Below are positions 16,784-26,254 of a DNA stretch of 64,000 bases, piece after piece; the stretch's first letter is position 1, and every line of letters begins with the position of its first letter. Made by a program: the position numbers and the translations under genes. Below the pieces are notes generated by a model, which was not told where the DNA came from, ran no database searches, and saw only the letters and a list, made by a program, of their open reading frames with translations. This DNA comes from an uncultured bacterium (GTDB lineage Bacteria > Bacillota > Clostridia > Lachnospirales > Lachnospiraceae): contig CANSYK010000005.1 of assembly GCA_947651225.1 (NCBI GenBank), positions 1-64,000 on the forward strand. The letters run 5' to 3'.

Positions 16784-16960
16784 TTAGTTGTTATCGCTAT
16801 TAAGTAATGGTGGCTTTTGGTATAATTTGCGCTCTATCTGCTTCCGTTCTAATGCAATTTGTTTCAATACCTTTTCGTCATCTGTAATTGCTTCTATTCG
16901 CTCTAATATAGATAGCTGATCAAACAGATAGCAATTCAACTCCTTTTCATTTGCTGGCAT
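16784..16960 (-). CDS. Small cytosolic protein of 58 residues
   Basis: A short gene with all its signals: promoter at 17006-17034, ribosome site AGGTGAT before the ATG at 16960, and a terminator at 16727. The product begins MPANEKELNC and is rich in Glu, Lys, Leu and Ile, with one long predicted helix (residues about 15-47). No family is recognised. It follows a transposase remnant. Its complete signals make it a likely real gene despite its size. Confidence 0.7.
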   Translation of the reverse strand: MPANEKELNCYLFDQLSILERIEAITDDEKVLKQIALERKQIERKLYQKPPLLNSDNN

Positions 16961-17005
16961 ATAATCACCTGCTTTCCTATAATCCGAGTCATTTGTTACT
17001 TTTTT

Positions 17006-17034
17006 ATTATAATGAATTATAAGCCAAGTGTAAA
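17006..17034 (-). promoter_or_regulatory. Sigma-A promoter for the 58-codon gene
   Basis: Minus-strand TTTACA, 17 bases, TATAAT; the start codon is about 40 bases downstream. Confidence 0.75.
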
Positions 17035-17049
17035 GCCTTTATTCCATTG

Positions 17050-17226
17050 CACTATACCTGTTACATTTCCACTGATTGCAACAAAATTTCCTCTTGCCCA
17101 CAAATATTGTGCCCAGAATTGTTTGCCCAATTCCTTATACTCCATTTAGAATTATCTGAAAATCTTTCCTTTCAGATGTTTTACTGATTTACCAGTCGAC
17201 AAATGATGAGAAACTGAAACTAATGC
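17050..17226 (-). pseudogene. IS200/IS605-type TnpA fragment
   Basis: Read on the minus strand, SVSHHLSTGKSVKHLKGK and, in a shifted frame, KQFWAQYLWARGNFVAISGN match the central and C-terminal parts of Y1 (IS200-like) transposases. One frameshift separates the two parts and both ends are missing, so the element is dead. It lies just downstream of csn2, where a CRISPR array would be expected. Confidence 0.65.
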
Positions 17227-17340
17227 TTATGCAGAAGTACATACGGCAACGTTTTACACCCATTCAAATTAACAAGACTCTCAAACCTCAAATTAAGATT
17301 ATCACCGAGCCATCACACTTTACGAAAGTGTTGTTAATTC

Positions 17341-18012
17341 TTATAAGTCTATTATACACAAATCCTTATCAATAATCCAGCCTTTTTCTCCATTTATTAA
17401 AGGAGTATAAATTGATTCGATTATAATCAGATTAATCTTTTCATAAAACACATACTCATATAATCTTTCCAGCTCACTAATAGGTAAATACTGCTTTAAA
17501 CCAACAAATACATAATTATTCACTCCACAGATTTTTTTCATTACCCACAAGTATTCTACTATTTGTCCCAAAAGAGTTTCCTCATCACATTCAATTTCAA
17601 CGCTAAATATTTTTAACAAATCTGGCAATTGAAAAGCTGAATTATATTTTAAGGCATATGGCATCTGCAATAACAATCTATCCAAAAACTGATTTATATT
17701 TGCATTTAACAGCATAAATTCCTCTTGTAAAAAAATATCTGACTGCTGTTTTATTTCCTGATAAAGTTTCGTTAATATTTTCCTATCATTACAATTTAAG
17801 GAAAATGGGTTAAAAATACATTCCATTTCTCTGGATAACTTTAACTTTTTCTCCTTATCCAAAAGAACCCATTTCCCCTCTTTTCCCTGTGTTTGATTCC
17901 ACATATTCTGTAAAAATTCCGAATATAATTTGGCATTTTCAATAGACAAAACGATTACCTGATTTTCATGCAATTCCATTTCTAAATTATATCCTATATA
18001 TATCAACTTCAT
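17341..18012 (-). CDS. csn2: Type II-A CRISPR protein Csn2
   Basis: 223 residues, the usual Csn2 length, with an intact frame. Csn2 forms a tetrameric ring that holds DNA ends during spacer acquisition with Cas1-Cas2-Cas9. The start overlaps the end of cas2 by 4 bases. The protein is recognised by the N-terminal pattern, its length and its position at the end of a II-A operon. With cas1 and cas9 broken it has no visible partner complex here. Confidence 0.8.
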   Translation of the reverse strand: MKLIYIGYNLEMELHENQVIVLSIENAKLYSEFLQNMWNQTQGKEGKWVLLDKEKKLKLSREMECIFNPFSLNCNDRKILTKLYQEIKQQSDIFLQEEFMLLNANINQFLDRLLLQMPYALKYNSAFQLPDLLKIFSVEIECDEETLLGQIVEYLWVMKKICGVNNYVFVGLKQYLPISELERLYEYVFYEKINLIIIESIYTPLINGEKGWIIDKDLCIIDL

Positions 18013-18329
18013 ATTACAACTAACCTCGCATCCGTATCCAGAACACAGGTATTACTCTGACCAACAATAAACTCTATTTTCGAATATTGCTTCTCGGTTA
18101 TCCTCAAAACCTGTACAAGCCCTTCGGCGGGTTTGTTTTTTCTGAGTGCTTCTACAATCCTTTCAGCAACAGCACCATTCTGCGCCAACTTACAATATAC
18201 TGACTCCTGCATCATCAGAAATCCGGATTGAATCAGAAACTTTCTGAAAACACGATAATCCCGCCTATTTTTCTCTGTCACCACTGGAAGATCAAAAAAT
18301 ACAATCACACGCATAAATCTATAACTCAT
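18009..18329 (-). CDS. cas2: CRISPR-associated endonuclease Cas2
   Basis: 106 residues, intact. It starts with the ferredoxin-fold strand MRVIVFFDLPVVT, followed by YRVFRKFLIQSGFLMMQESVY, typical of Cas2 of type II-A systems. Its ATG lies inside the last codons of cas1 (AAATGAGTTATAG), the normal overlap. It is still translated in principle, but Cas1 is gone. Confidence 0.9.
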   Translation of the reverse strand: MSYRFMRVIVFFDLPVVTEKNRRDYRVFRKFLIQSGFLMMQESVYCKLAQNGAVAERIVEALRKNKPAEGLVQVLRITEKQYSKIEFIVGQSNTCVLDTDARLVVI

Positions 18330-18527
18330 TTCTATAAAATTTTATCAACGATGCATCATTATCATTAAGTGCATCAAATCACATCCCAAGTTAAATTGAT
18401 TAAACATATAATCATGAAACAAGCCAATCTGTGTAATATATCCATTCATAACAATTTCCCGATTAAAGGCAGACAATATAATTCCATATCCATAATTTAA
18501 TGCGGCATTTGTACTTATTTCCGCCGT
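18319..18527 (-). pseudogene. cas1: Cas1 remnant, two stubs joined
   Basis: In the frame of the preceding cas9 fragment the sequence reads NAALNYGYGIILSAFNREIV... GLFHDYMFNQFNLGCDLM, the C-terminal third of type II Cas1. It then shifts frame into DALNDNDASLIKFYRNEL and a stop, the normal Cas1 tail. Two deletions are implied: one removing about the first two-thirds of cas1, and one between CDLM and DALN. The second join lies in the shared string TTTGATG, suggesting microhomology. Confidence 0.8.
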
Positions 18528-21500
18528 TCTTGAATTGACAGCATTTCTTAAAGAAATCCGCTCTCCTGTTTTACCTGATATATAAAGAAAATACCCATCT
18601 TTTTTTATCAGTGACTGTATCTTAATCTTCTTCATGCGAATATCAGGATTTGTCAGCCCAAGAATATCTGTACAATAACGTAACAATTCTTTTGGTTCAT
18701 TTTCTATTTTTTGCTTCATATAAATAGGTACTGTCTCTAAAGTTCGTACCCTTTTCCCTTCTATTCCATGTTCTACAAGGAAAAAATACGCTGTTGAAAC
18801 ACTGCTAAACCCGCCATATTTTGCAATATCCTGCATCTTTTCATCTGATGATTTAAATGGTATATAGTTTTTCGGAGATGCTCCTGCTTTCTTTGCACTA
18901 TATAATGTTTCATTTGCAATACCTCCATGTCCTTCATAATTTAATCTGGTCATCAAAGGTGTGTTTTTTCTAAGCATCCCTTTAACAACAGCAATCGTAC
19001 CTGCTGTTCCACCTTTCTTTTGGGAAATCCATGCAACCTGTTCCCCTCTGATAACATCCCAATCAAACATTCTGCTTAAATTATAATGATATTTTTCTGT
19101 GTCCTTCGCATATTCTTTTTGTATAAAATGAAGCGGATTCTGTGTAAATTTTGTATAATACACATTTCCCACCACAATATTCAAATATGCATCATGAGCA
19201 TGATGAAACTCATTAATACTTCTGCACTTATAAATATGATTCCTGTTTCTAAAGTCAGAAACATTGGTTGCCTTTGAGTATACAATCTTTGTATCTGGCA
19301 ATACCTGTTTTAAGATTTCTGCAACACCTTTTGTTCCCTGGCTTGTCTCTACCAACTGCCTTGCTATAAATCCTGCCTTCTGTTCTTCTGTAAATGAATT
19401 TCTTCCTGTCAGACGCTTATACTTTTCTTCTGTTATAAAGCCAAGTCTCAAAAGCTCTTTCCACCTGTTTTTCTGCCCTTTATATATTTTATCTTCCAAT
19501 GGATAAATATCACTTTTATGTTCATTTACCGTCTTTTTTACCAGTACAAGATTATTATTGATATTATCATCTTTCACAAAATGTCTTGGATATATATGAT
19601 CAATATCATACAAATTATCATCAAACAATTGATTAATATCAATCATTTCACCAGTATACATACAACGTCCCATCTGTGTAAAATAAAGATACATTTTTTT
19701 ACTTTTCAGTCTGCCATCTGTATCTGCTCTCTCAATTTCCTTTGTCCAATCATGCTCTTCTTTCTTTATGCTCTTATACAAATCAAGAAATTTCTGCTTT
19801 CTGGAAACTGTCCGTCCTTTCTTCTTTTCCTCTTTCCTTGTCATCTCCACAAACACCTTCTCTGGTGAAGTTCCCAAAATTTTTTCCAATTCTTTAATAA
19901 TCTGTAATGTCTGCCATACCATCCTCTTCACTGGTGCAGAAAAATAATAATCATCTAAATCCTCAGCCTCTATCTCAGAAAGTGTTTTCAGCGCAGCAGT
20001 TTGTCTGTTTTCTAACTCTTCCTTATATGAATATTCTGGAGCATTAATTAATTCCATTAAATTATAATTCGTTTCCCACATAGAACGTATCAAGGAGCAA
20101 ATTTCTCCTGTCCTCTTATCACAGCCTGAAAGTTCTAAAAATTCTTTCGACAAATTCCCCCAATCTTTATATTTAAATCCAAGAATTCTCTTAATTTGAG
20201 CTTCTGTTAATTTATCCTGTATCTTTCCTCCATCTGTTCTTTCAAAAACTTTTTAGAATCACCATAAACGGTACACCAGAACACAATATCTTCTGTCATT
20301 CTTTGGTAACTATCCTCATCGATTTTTTCACCAAATATCGCTTTAAACTTCCCATATGTTGCAAGTGAATGGTTAATAGAAACATCAATACCAGTAACCT
20401 GAGATTCTTCCTCTATTACGCCACGGCCACACAAAAAATCTATCAACCTTTTCTTTGTCACCTTTTTCCCACTTTTAAATAGCTCATTATAGATATCCTG
20501 CTTTAATGAAACTTCCATTCTTTCTCCGTTAAGCCGTATATTGTTAATTTCATTTAATACACAAAAACTTTCATATAACAGGGAAGCTTTAGGTAGAACC
20601 TTTTCTTCATTCAAATAAGAACATCTTCTTACTAATCTTGAAATAAATTCTTCTGAAGTTTTTTTCATATCAATTTTTTGCTCAATATTCCAAGGCAATA
20701 TTTGCCCTGCCTCTTTCCTGACAATCCATCCTGTTTTGCTTTTCTCACTGGTTGGTCCTATATAATATGGAATTTGAAATGAAAACAAACGCAGTATCTT
20801 CTCTGTAACAGACAGTCCTGTTTCATCTTTCTCTTTTAAAAAATCCAGATAACTTTCCGCATTTTCAAAAATCTTTTTCATCTCCCTAACATGAACTTGA
20901 TTAGGTATAACACCATTAGAAGCTGTCAATTTGGAAGAAAAGTCTCTCTATCAATTTCCTCTAATATATAAGCTACTTCTTCATCCGCCCCCAAATCTTT
21001 CAACAGCTTATTAAGTGTCTTATAAAAATCTTCCATTCTGCGGTCTTTCATATTTCTTCTCTGTCTTTTACCTGCATTAAAAGAATTTACATAGGCAGAA
21101 TAAGAACCCTTTTCATCTTTTCTGAACAAAGTATCATATTCTTCTTTTGATTTATATTTCTTTATCACTTTCTTTAAAAGGGCAAGATCCTGTGCATGTT
21201 TTTCGTATTCTGCTACTCTTGCCTCCGACAAATAGGTATATCCTTTCATAACTCTGGTCAAAACTCCAATGTCATACATTTCTTTCATAAGTTCTACAAT
21301 ACTATAGTAACTCTCTCCTAAACTTTCTACAATTTCTGGAATTTTATCCTCATACCCATATTCTGAAAAACAAATCTCTATCTTTTTGTCATCATCAAAT
21401 ATAATATCTGCAAAAAGCAGTTTAACATTTACTTTAAGACCACAAATCACTTTAATGAAAGCAAGCTTCTGCTTATCCTTTTTATCCTCACACAATAATT

Positions 21501-21926
21501 CAAGTAATTTCTCCGCTTTCCTTGTTCTGGAATAATCCCTATTTCCCAATATTTCCTCTATTTTTTCCACCTCTACATTTGCAGGAAAGTCTACTTCTGT
21601 TTCATCGGCAAGAGCGATACAAAATTCATTGTATACCTCCCCCATCTTTCTTCCACTTCCTTCACCCGACAATCCATTATTTAGAAAATGTCCCCTATGT
21701 TTAAACATATTTAACAATGCCAAATAAACCAATCTCACATCATGAGAAGATGGATTCTCAATCAATTCTTTTCTAAGATGAAAAATAGTAGGAAATTCTG
21801 CATAATAATCTGCATCTTGATATCCTAAATCATTAAATATCCCATTTTCACTTTTTACCTGTTCATCCTTATCCTCCACACAATACTTGCTATTCTCTAA
21901 TCTCTGGAAAAATAAAGGATCTTTTA
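18528..21926 (-). pseudogene. cas9: Cas9 (type II-A), truncated at both ends with two frameshifts
   Basis: Recognisable parts in order are a REC-lobe start (FPTIFHLRKELIENP, LLNMFKHRGHFLNNG), the region SNGVIPNQVHVREMKKI, RuvC-II (VFVEMTR), the HNH core (YDIDHIYPRHFVKDDNINNN) and RuvC-III (HHAHDAYLNIVVG). RuvC-I, the bridge helix and the PAM-interacting end are missing. One-base frameshifts lie near 20930 (LP then LTASNG) and near 20220. The 5' break joins a WYL gene and the 3' break joins cas1. It cannot make a working nuclease. Confidence 0.9.
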
Positions 21927-22495
21927 TTATCCCATGATAATGCCCAAGGACTGATACAATACTGCTTTCCATTATGTCTCAATACTTGCTCCCTTTTTAT
22001 ATTCCATTGAAAATATTGAAAACATATTTTTGAATTATTGTCAATCGCTGTATGAATCTTGTCTACAGTATAATAAATTGATTCATTACATGCTTTAATT
22101 CTGCCTGATACATAAACCTGCCGCTGAAGCTTCTTCCCCTCATGTTCGCTTGTAAGTCCTTCAATTTTCTTAATTAACTGTCTGGACTTTTTTTCTGTAA
22201 TAAATTTAGCTGCCTGAACAGAATCTACTAAAAGTTTTAATTCTGCCAGTTCAAAATCACGTCCACCTATATGATAATAGTGTGTGTTCCCCTCTCTAAC
22301 CCCTATGATGTCCAAACCAAACTGCCGTAATGCTTCAATGTCTGCATAAATGGTCTTTCTCTCAACATCAATGCCATATGCTTTTAAAGCTCCTATAATT
22401 TCCTTCATTGTCAACCATAACTTTCATCTGTCTTCTTTAAAAATATTTTCATCAAATATAACACTCGTAACCTCTGATCATTCCCTCTCGGCATA
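21927..22495 (-). pseudogene. WYL-domain transcriptional regulator, frameshifted and truncated
   Basis: The original start is ATG 22495 behind GGGAGG. The first frame reads RLRVLYLMKIFLKKTDESYG and needs one more T to continue LTMKEIIGALKAYGIDVERKTIY (HTH). The WYL domain begins (KICFQYFQW, QYCISPWALSWDN) but is cut at about 21927 where cas9 sequence begins. Such regulators are often near defence genes. The lesion at the 3' side is the same deletion that removed the cas9 start. Confidence 0.8.
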
Positions 22496-22564
22496 ACAAC
22501 CTCCCATTTATCCCTTTCGTATTACACTCCATATAGTTAGAATTTAAAATAAGCCACCCTCAAA

Positions 22565-22803
22565 CAAAAAAGCATTAGGAATGTATAACTCCTTCAATGC
22601 CCATACCTGTTATATTTATCTTACCACTATCTCCACACTTTGCCAATCCAATAACACACTCTGAGCAACTAGCTTGAAAATATCCCATACAAAATAACTG
22701 GGTTTGCAATTGTAAAGATTTTGCAGCCTATTCCAAAGACCTGCCCCGCTGCCTGAAATTCAATTGACAGAAAAACGACAGAATTGGCAAACCTGGTAAT
22801 TAA
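22565..22803. repeat. Degraded duplicate of the spoVAC 3' end and its terminator
   Basis: This stretch lines up with 24232-24470 over about 235 bases, including the terminator hairpin and the last 60 or so codons of spoVAC, but with many substitutions and small gaps. The AAA ATPase gene lies between the two copies. Just beyond it (22803-22840) is a short AACAAAC/GTTTGTT hairpin that could terminate the ATPase gene. Confidence 0.75.
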
Positions 22804-22873
22804 CATAACAAACACCAAATTTCTTTTTTGTTTGTTACAACTACAAAGCTGCAGGGAATTACCCGCAAGGATA

Positions 22874-24148
22874 TTAAAACAGCTCTACCCTCCCAAGTAA
22901 GAAATCAATCAGATTACAATGAAAAATACCATACTCATCATAAAAGTTATGTGGCACATCCATACGAATGATAATTTTTTTAAAAAAATCCTTTGTAAGC
23001 ATCAGTGATTTAAGTTCCGATGACGCTTTTTGGTCAGTATCCATCTGCAACGCAGATTGGACATAAACTTTTCTATCAGCATCATTGACAACGAAATCAA
23101 CTTCTTTTTGCACATTTTTTCCGCCTGTCCGGTCAATTACCACACCGACATCAACCGAATGCCCCCTTCGTATCAGTTCATTGTAAATAATGTTTTCCAT
23201 CATATGTCCCGGATCATACTGTCTGTAATTCAACCTGGCATTACGAAGGCCGATATCTGTATAGTAATATTTATTAGGATAATTAAAATACGTTTTTCCT
23301 TTCACATCATACCGCTTTGCCGTTTCAATCAAAAACGAGTCAATAATATGCTGAATATAGTTTGATACCAATGTTGGGTTAACCTTTTCCTTTTTCATAC
23401 TTGCTATAGCATTTGCAACATTCGTTGGATTAATAAGTGAACTAATCTGTGATGCAAGAAAATTCAAAATATCATTTAAAATATCCTCTCGTTCAATCTT
23501 GTTTCGCTCCACAATATCTTTGATATACAATTCACTGTACAGTGCTAAAAGATATTCTTTCCTGTCCCTTTCATCCTTCAAGGCAAGGATTCTTGGCATC
23601 CCGCCATAGAGCATATAATAATCAAGAGCCGTTCGCTCATCTCCTCCGACAAAAGAATAATATTCTTCAAAAGAAAGCGGGAACACATGAATTTGTACAG
23701 CTCTTCCCCTGAATTCTGTTGCTATGTCTTTCGATAACCCCTTTGAATTGCTCCCCGTAACATAGACATCAAGATTCTTATATGCCTTAAGTTCATTCAG
23801 CATATCATAAATGGTAACTTCAATATCAACATTTTCTTTGTCAATAACTTTTGTTGTAAGCTGAACCTCATCAAGAAACAGATAATACTTCTCTTCCTCA
23901 TTTCCAAGTACCACTGATTCTACATATTCACACAGCGTAATCGGATTTCTATACTTATAATACCTTCTTTGATCCAATTCCACTTTTAAAATTTGTTCTT
24001 TGCGAACACCCTGTCGACGCAAATAGTCATCGAACAGTTCAAACAACAACACAGATTTTCCACATCTGCGAATCCCTGTAATAACCTTAATTTCACCATT
24101 CCACATATTATGAATAAGCCTATTTAGATAAAAGTTTCTCTCAATCAT
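22874..24148 (-). CDS. AAA ATPase with DUF4143
   Basis: 424 residues. The N-terminal AAA_14 domain has Walker A GIRRCGKS (about 24-31) and Walker B YLFLDEVQ (about 92-99). A DUF4143 C-terminal domain with a PD-(D/E)XK-like core follows (ENIIYNELIRRG... EVDFVV). The family is widespread in gut Bacteria and its function is unknown. Ribosome site GAGAGG. It sits between two copies of the spoVAC tail, which suggests it was inserted together with a duplication. Confidence 0.85.
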   Translation of the reverse strand: MIERNFYLNRLIHNMWNGEIKVITGIRRCGKSVLLFELFDDYLRRQGVRKEQILKVELDQRRYYKYRNPITLCEYVESVVLGNEEEKYYLFLDEVQLTTKVIDKENVDIEVTIYDMLNELKAYKNLDVYVTGSNSKGLSKDIATEFRGRAVQIHVFPLSFEEYYSFVGGDERTALDYYMLYGGMPRILALKDERDRKEYLLALYSELYIKDIVERNKIEREDILNDILNFLASQISSLINPTNVANAIASMKKEKVNPTLVSNYIQHIIDSFLIETAKRYDVKGKTYFNYPNKYYYTDIGLRNARLNYRQYDPGHMMENIIYNELIRRGHSVDVGVVIDRTGGKNVQKEVDFVVNDADRKVYVQSALQMDTDQKASSELKSLMLTKDFFKKIIIRMDVPHNFYDEYGIFHCNLIDFLLGRVELF

Positions 24149-24231
24149 AATTTTTACCTCTCACTTACAACGTATTTGTCAATACTTTTACCTATAGTAT
24201 GCAACACTTTTATAAAAATATCAAGTATTGC

Positions 24232-24263
24232 AAAAAGGCATCAGGAAACATAATCCTAATGCC
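24232..24263 (-). terminator. spoVA operon terminator
   Basis: Minus-strand GGCATTAGGA, a short loop, TCCTGATGCC, then five T, about 20 bases after the spoVAC stop. Confidence 0.85.
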
Positions 24264-24283
24264 TGTATCTGCTATATTTTATC

Positions 24284-24793
24284 TTACCACCATCCCCACA
24301 TTTTGCCAACCCAGTAGCACACTCCAAACACCCAGCTTGAAAATATCCCATACAGAATAACCGGCCCTGCGATTGTAAAGATTTTACATCCAATTCCAAA
24401 AACCTGCCCCTCTGCCTGAAATTCAATTGCTGGGGAAACGACAGAATTAGCAAACCCAGTAATCGGCACAATACTTCCAGCGCCGCCGAACTGTCCGATC
24501 TTCTGATAAATATTCAATCCCGTCAGAATAATGCTCAGTATTACAAGTGACATTGTCGCATAGAGGGAAGCCAGCTCCTTATCGTTACCAAGATACTGAT
24601 AAAACGAACTAAATCCTTCACCGATACAGCAAATCGTTCCACCCACAAAAAATGCCTTCGCACAATTCATAAAACAGTTATTTTTGGGCGTCATATTTGT
24701 TACATACTGATTGTATTTATCTTTCTGTTTTTGTTCATCTTTTTCTTTCATCACTTCTTCTATTGTAGGATTTGAACTATCTTTTTCATTCAT
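24284..24793 (-). CDS. spoVAC: Stage V sporulation protein AC
   Basis: 169 residues from the ATG at 24793, which has GGAGG. A polar N-terminus precedes about four membrane segments. SpoVAC is part of the channel that carries dipicolinic acid into the forespore and releases it at germination. Typical strings are FFVGGTICCIGE and GFANSVVSPAIEFQAEGQVFG. spoVAD and spoVAE, usually next, do not follow here. Confidence 0.9.
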   Translation of the reverse strand: MNEKDSSNPTIEEVMKEKDEQKQKDKYNQYVTNMTPKNNCFMNCAKAFFVGGTICCIGEGFSSFYQYLGNDKELASLYATMSLVILSIILTGLNIYQKIGQFGGAGSIVPITGFANSVVSPAIEFQAEGQVFGIGCKIFTIAGPVILYGIFSSWVFGVCYWVGKMWGWW

Positions 24794-24874
24794 AATCTTC
24801 CTCCATACCACACCTTTTGCGGTTACTAAAAATTTCTTCTATCATAAAAATGCTATTCACCATACAAACGTACA

Positions 24875-25297
24875 TTAATGTGGACAGAAATAGAGCTGAT
24901 ACAAACTGCCCAGCGCCTTTCCAAATCCCAAAACGGAAATCAAAACCGGAATTCCCATACGCAGTTTTGTCCTCTGACACAATACAGGAATTACTTTTAA
25001 TGTTTCTGCCAGCGCCATAGCAAGGGAACCGACAAAAACACCTGCAAACAGGCCAAAAATTGCCAGCCCAATGATTCCGATTCCCAGATGAATCTGAAAT
25101 ACTGTCATAAAAGAGCCTGCAATGCCGCCAATCGCAACCACGGTTTCCATCTGATAAATATGGCTTGCCAGACCAAGCCTGTCAGCCAAACGAGGAATAA
25201 TCCCAAGAACGGAGATAAATGCAAATACTCCGCCAGCTACGGCAATTCCCCCGCTAAATCCAATAATGGATAACAAAATTTTTTGTATAATCTGCAT
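24875..25297 (-). CDS. spoVAB: Stage V sporulation protein AB
   Basis: 140 residues with about four membrane segments and the SpoVAB pattern GFSGGIAVAGGVFAFISVLG followed by IPRLADR. It is part of the SpoVA dipicolinate transport complex, in operon order spoVAA-AB-AC under control of forespore sigma factors. Confidence 0.88.
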   Translation of the reverse strand: MQIIQKILLSIIGFSGGIAVAGGVFAFISVLGIIPRLADRLGLASHIYQMETVVAIGGIAGSFMTVFQIHLGIGIIGLAIFGLFAGVFVGSLAMALAETLKVIPVLCQRTKLRMGIPVLISVLGFGKALGSLYQLYFCPH

Positions 25298-25359
25298 ACG
25301 CTTTCTCCTTTTCCTGCTGCCTGAAAACTAAAATTAATTTATCCAGTCCATTTTGTTTT

Positions 25360-25983
25360 TTATTTAATTGTCTTACCTTCACGGTCAGCATCCTTGATAA
25401 TTGCCTTATTCATTTCCTCTTCATAATTGCGCATCTCAATATGAACCGGTGTCGGGTCATCGTGTAGCTTCTGCCCCTTAAAATGGTTATAGAAGCCCAA
25501 AATCCCTACCAGAATCCCTATACTATAGGCTGCCTCCAAAATAGAGCCGCTTTCTTTTTTTAACCCTGTGACCAAATAGTATAAATTATCAAACACCTCG
25601 CCCACGCTGACATCGGTATTAAAAGTCATTATAGTAAATGCCGAGCCAATAAAAACAATAATCGAAAGTATCACTAATTTTGTGTACTCCATTCCCTTTT
25701 TGGGTGCCAACGGCATTTTGTATTCGACCACAAAATCTGGCTCTCCGATGTTTTCTACCTCCAGACCAGGAAATTCTTTCTGAATAAGCTGAACTACCTT
25801 CATCACAGAAAAAATTAGTTTCTGGTTTTTATCACCGCCAACTGTATATAAAATCAACTCTCCAATCTTTTTTCCTATATTGGCATCTGCCGTATAAATT
25901 TCTGCCACATCTTTCAAAAGAATTTTCCGGTTCACAACCTGTGCATTCTGTGGTAATTTTAAATATACTACACCTGATTTCAT
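25360..25983 (-). CDS. spoVAA: Stage V sporulation protein AA
   Basis: 207 residues. A soluble N-terminal domain (VYLKLPQNAQVVNRKILLKDVAEIY) is followed by two membrane segments, as in SpoVAA. It overlaps the preceding small gene by 4 bases. Confidence 0.85.
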   Translation of the reverse strand: MKSGVVYLKLPQNAQVVNRKILLKDVAEIYTADANIGKKIGELILYTVGGDKNQKLIFSVMKVVQLIQKEFPGLEVENIGEPDFVVEYKMPLAPKKGMEYTKLVILSIIVFIGSAFTIMTFNTDVSVGEVFDNLYYLVTGLKKESGSILEAAYSIGILVGILGFYNHFKGQKLHDDPTPVHIEMRNYEEEMNKAIIKDADREGKTIK

Positions 25984-26195
25984 GCTCTCGCCCCCGATTC
26001 TTTCCCTGAATCTGCATTGCAGCTTACAAAAGGGAGCTTTAAAACTGTCCCCTCATTCTCCTTCTGTACAATGCGCCCATTTACATATGATTCTTTTTCT
26101 CCGCTTCCAACCTGCCAGAAACATACCGTTGTCACTATCATAATTCCCAGCACAAAAAAGAACCATACTTTTTTATTTTTTATCGCTTGCATCAT
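25980..26195 (-). CDS. Small single-pass membrane protein in the sigF-spoVA operon
   Basis: About 71 residues: a short basic N-terminus, one membrane helix (VWFFFVLGIMIVTTVCFW) and a polar tail. Ribosome site GGAGGGGG; the ATG may be the first or second Met. It is coupled to spoVAA through an ATGA overlap. Not recognised as a named sporulation gene; its location implies expression with the spoVA genes. Confidence 0.7.
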   Translation of the reverse strand: MMQAIKNKKVWFFFVLGIMIVTTVCFWQVGSGEKESYVNGRIVQKENEGTVLKLPFVSCNADSGKESGARA

Positions 26196-26254
26196 TCCCC
26201 CTCCATTTCCTGATACAAATAATATATAAAAAAGTATGGCTCTTCTTTCTATTT

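Noticed and set aside
17060-17340. Possible CRISPR array or leader after csn2
   Set aside because: No 36-base repeat recurs; the sequence matches a transposase fragment instead.
24786-24980. 64-codon frame between spoVAC and spoVAB
   Set aside because: It overlaps spoVAB coding sequence in another frame and has no ribosome site.
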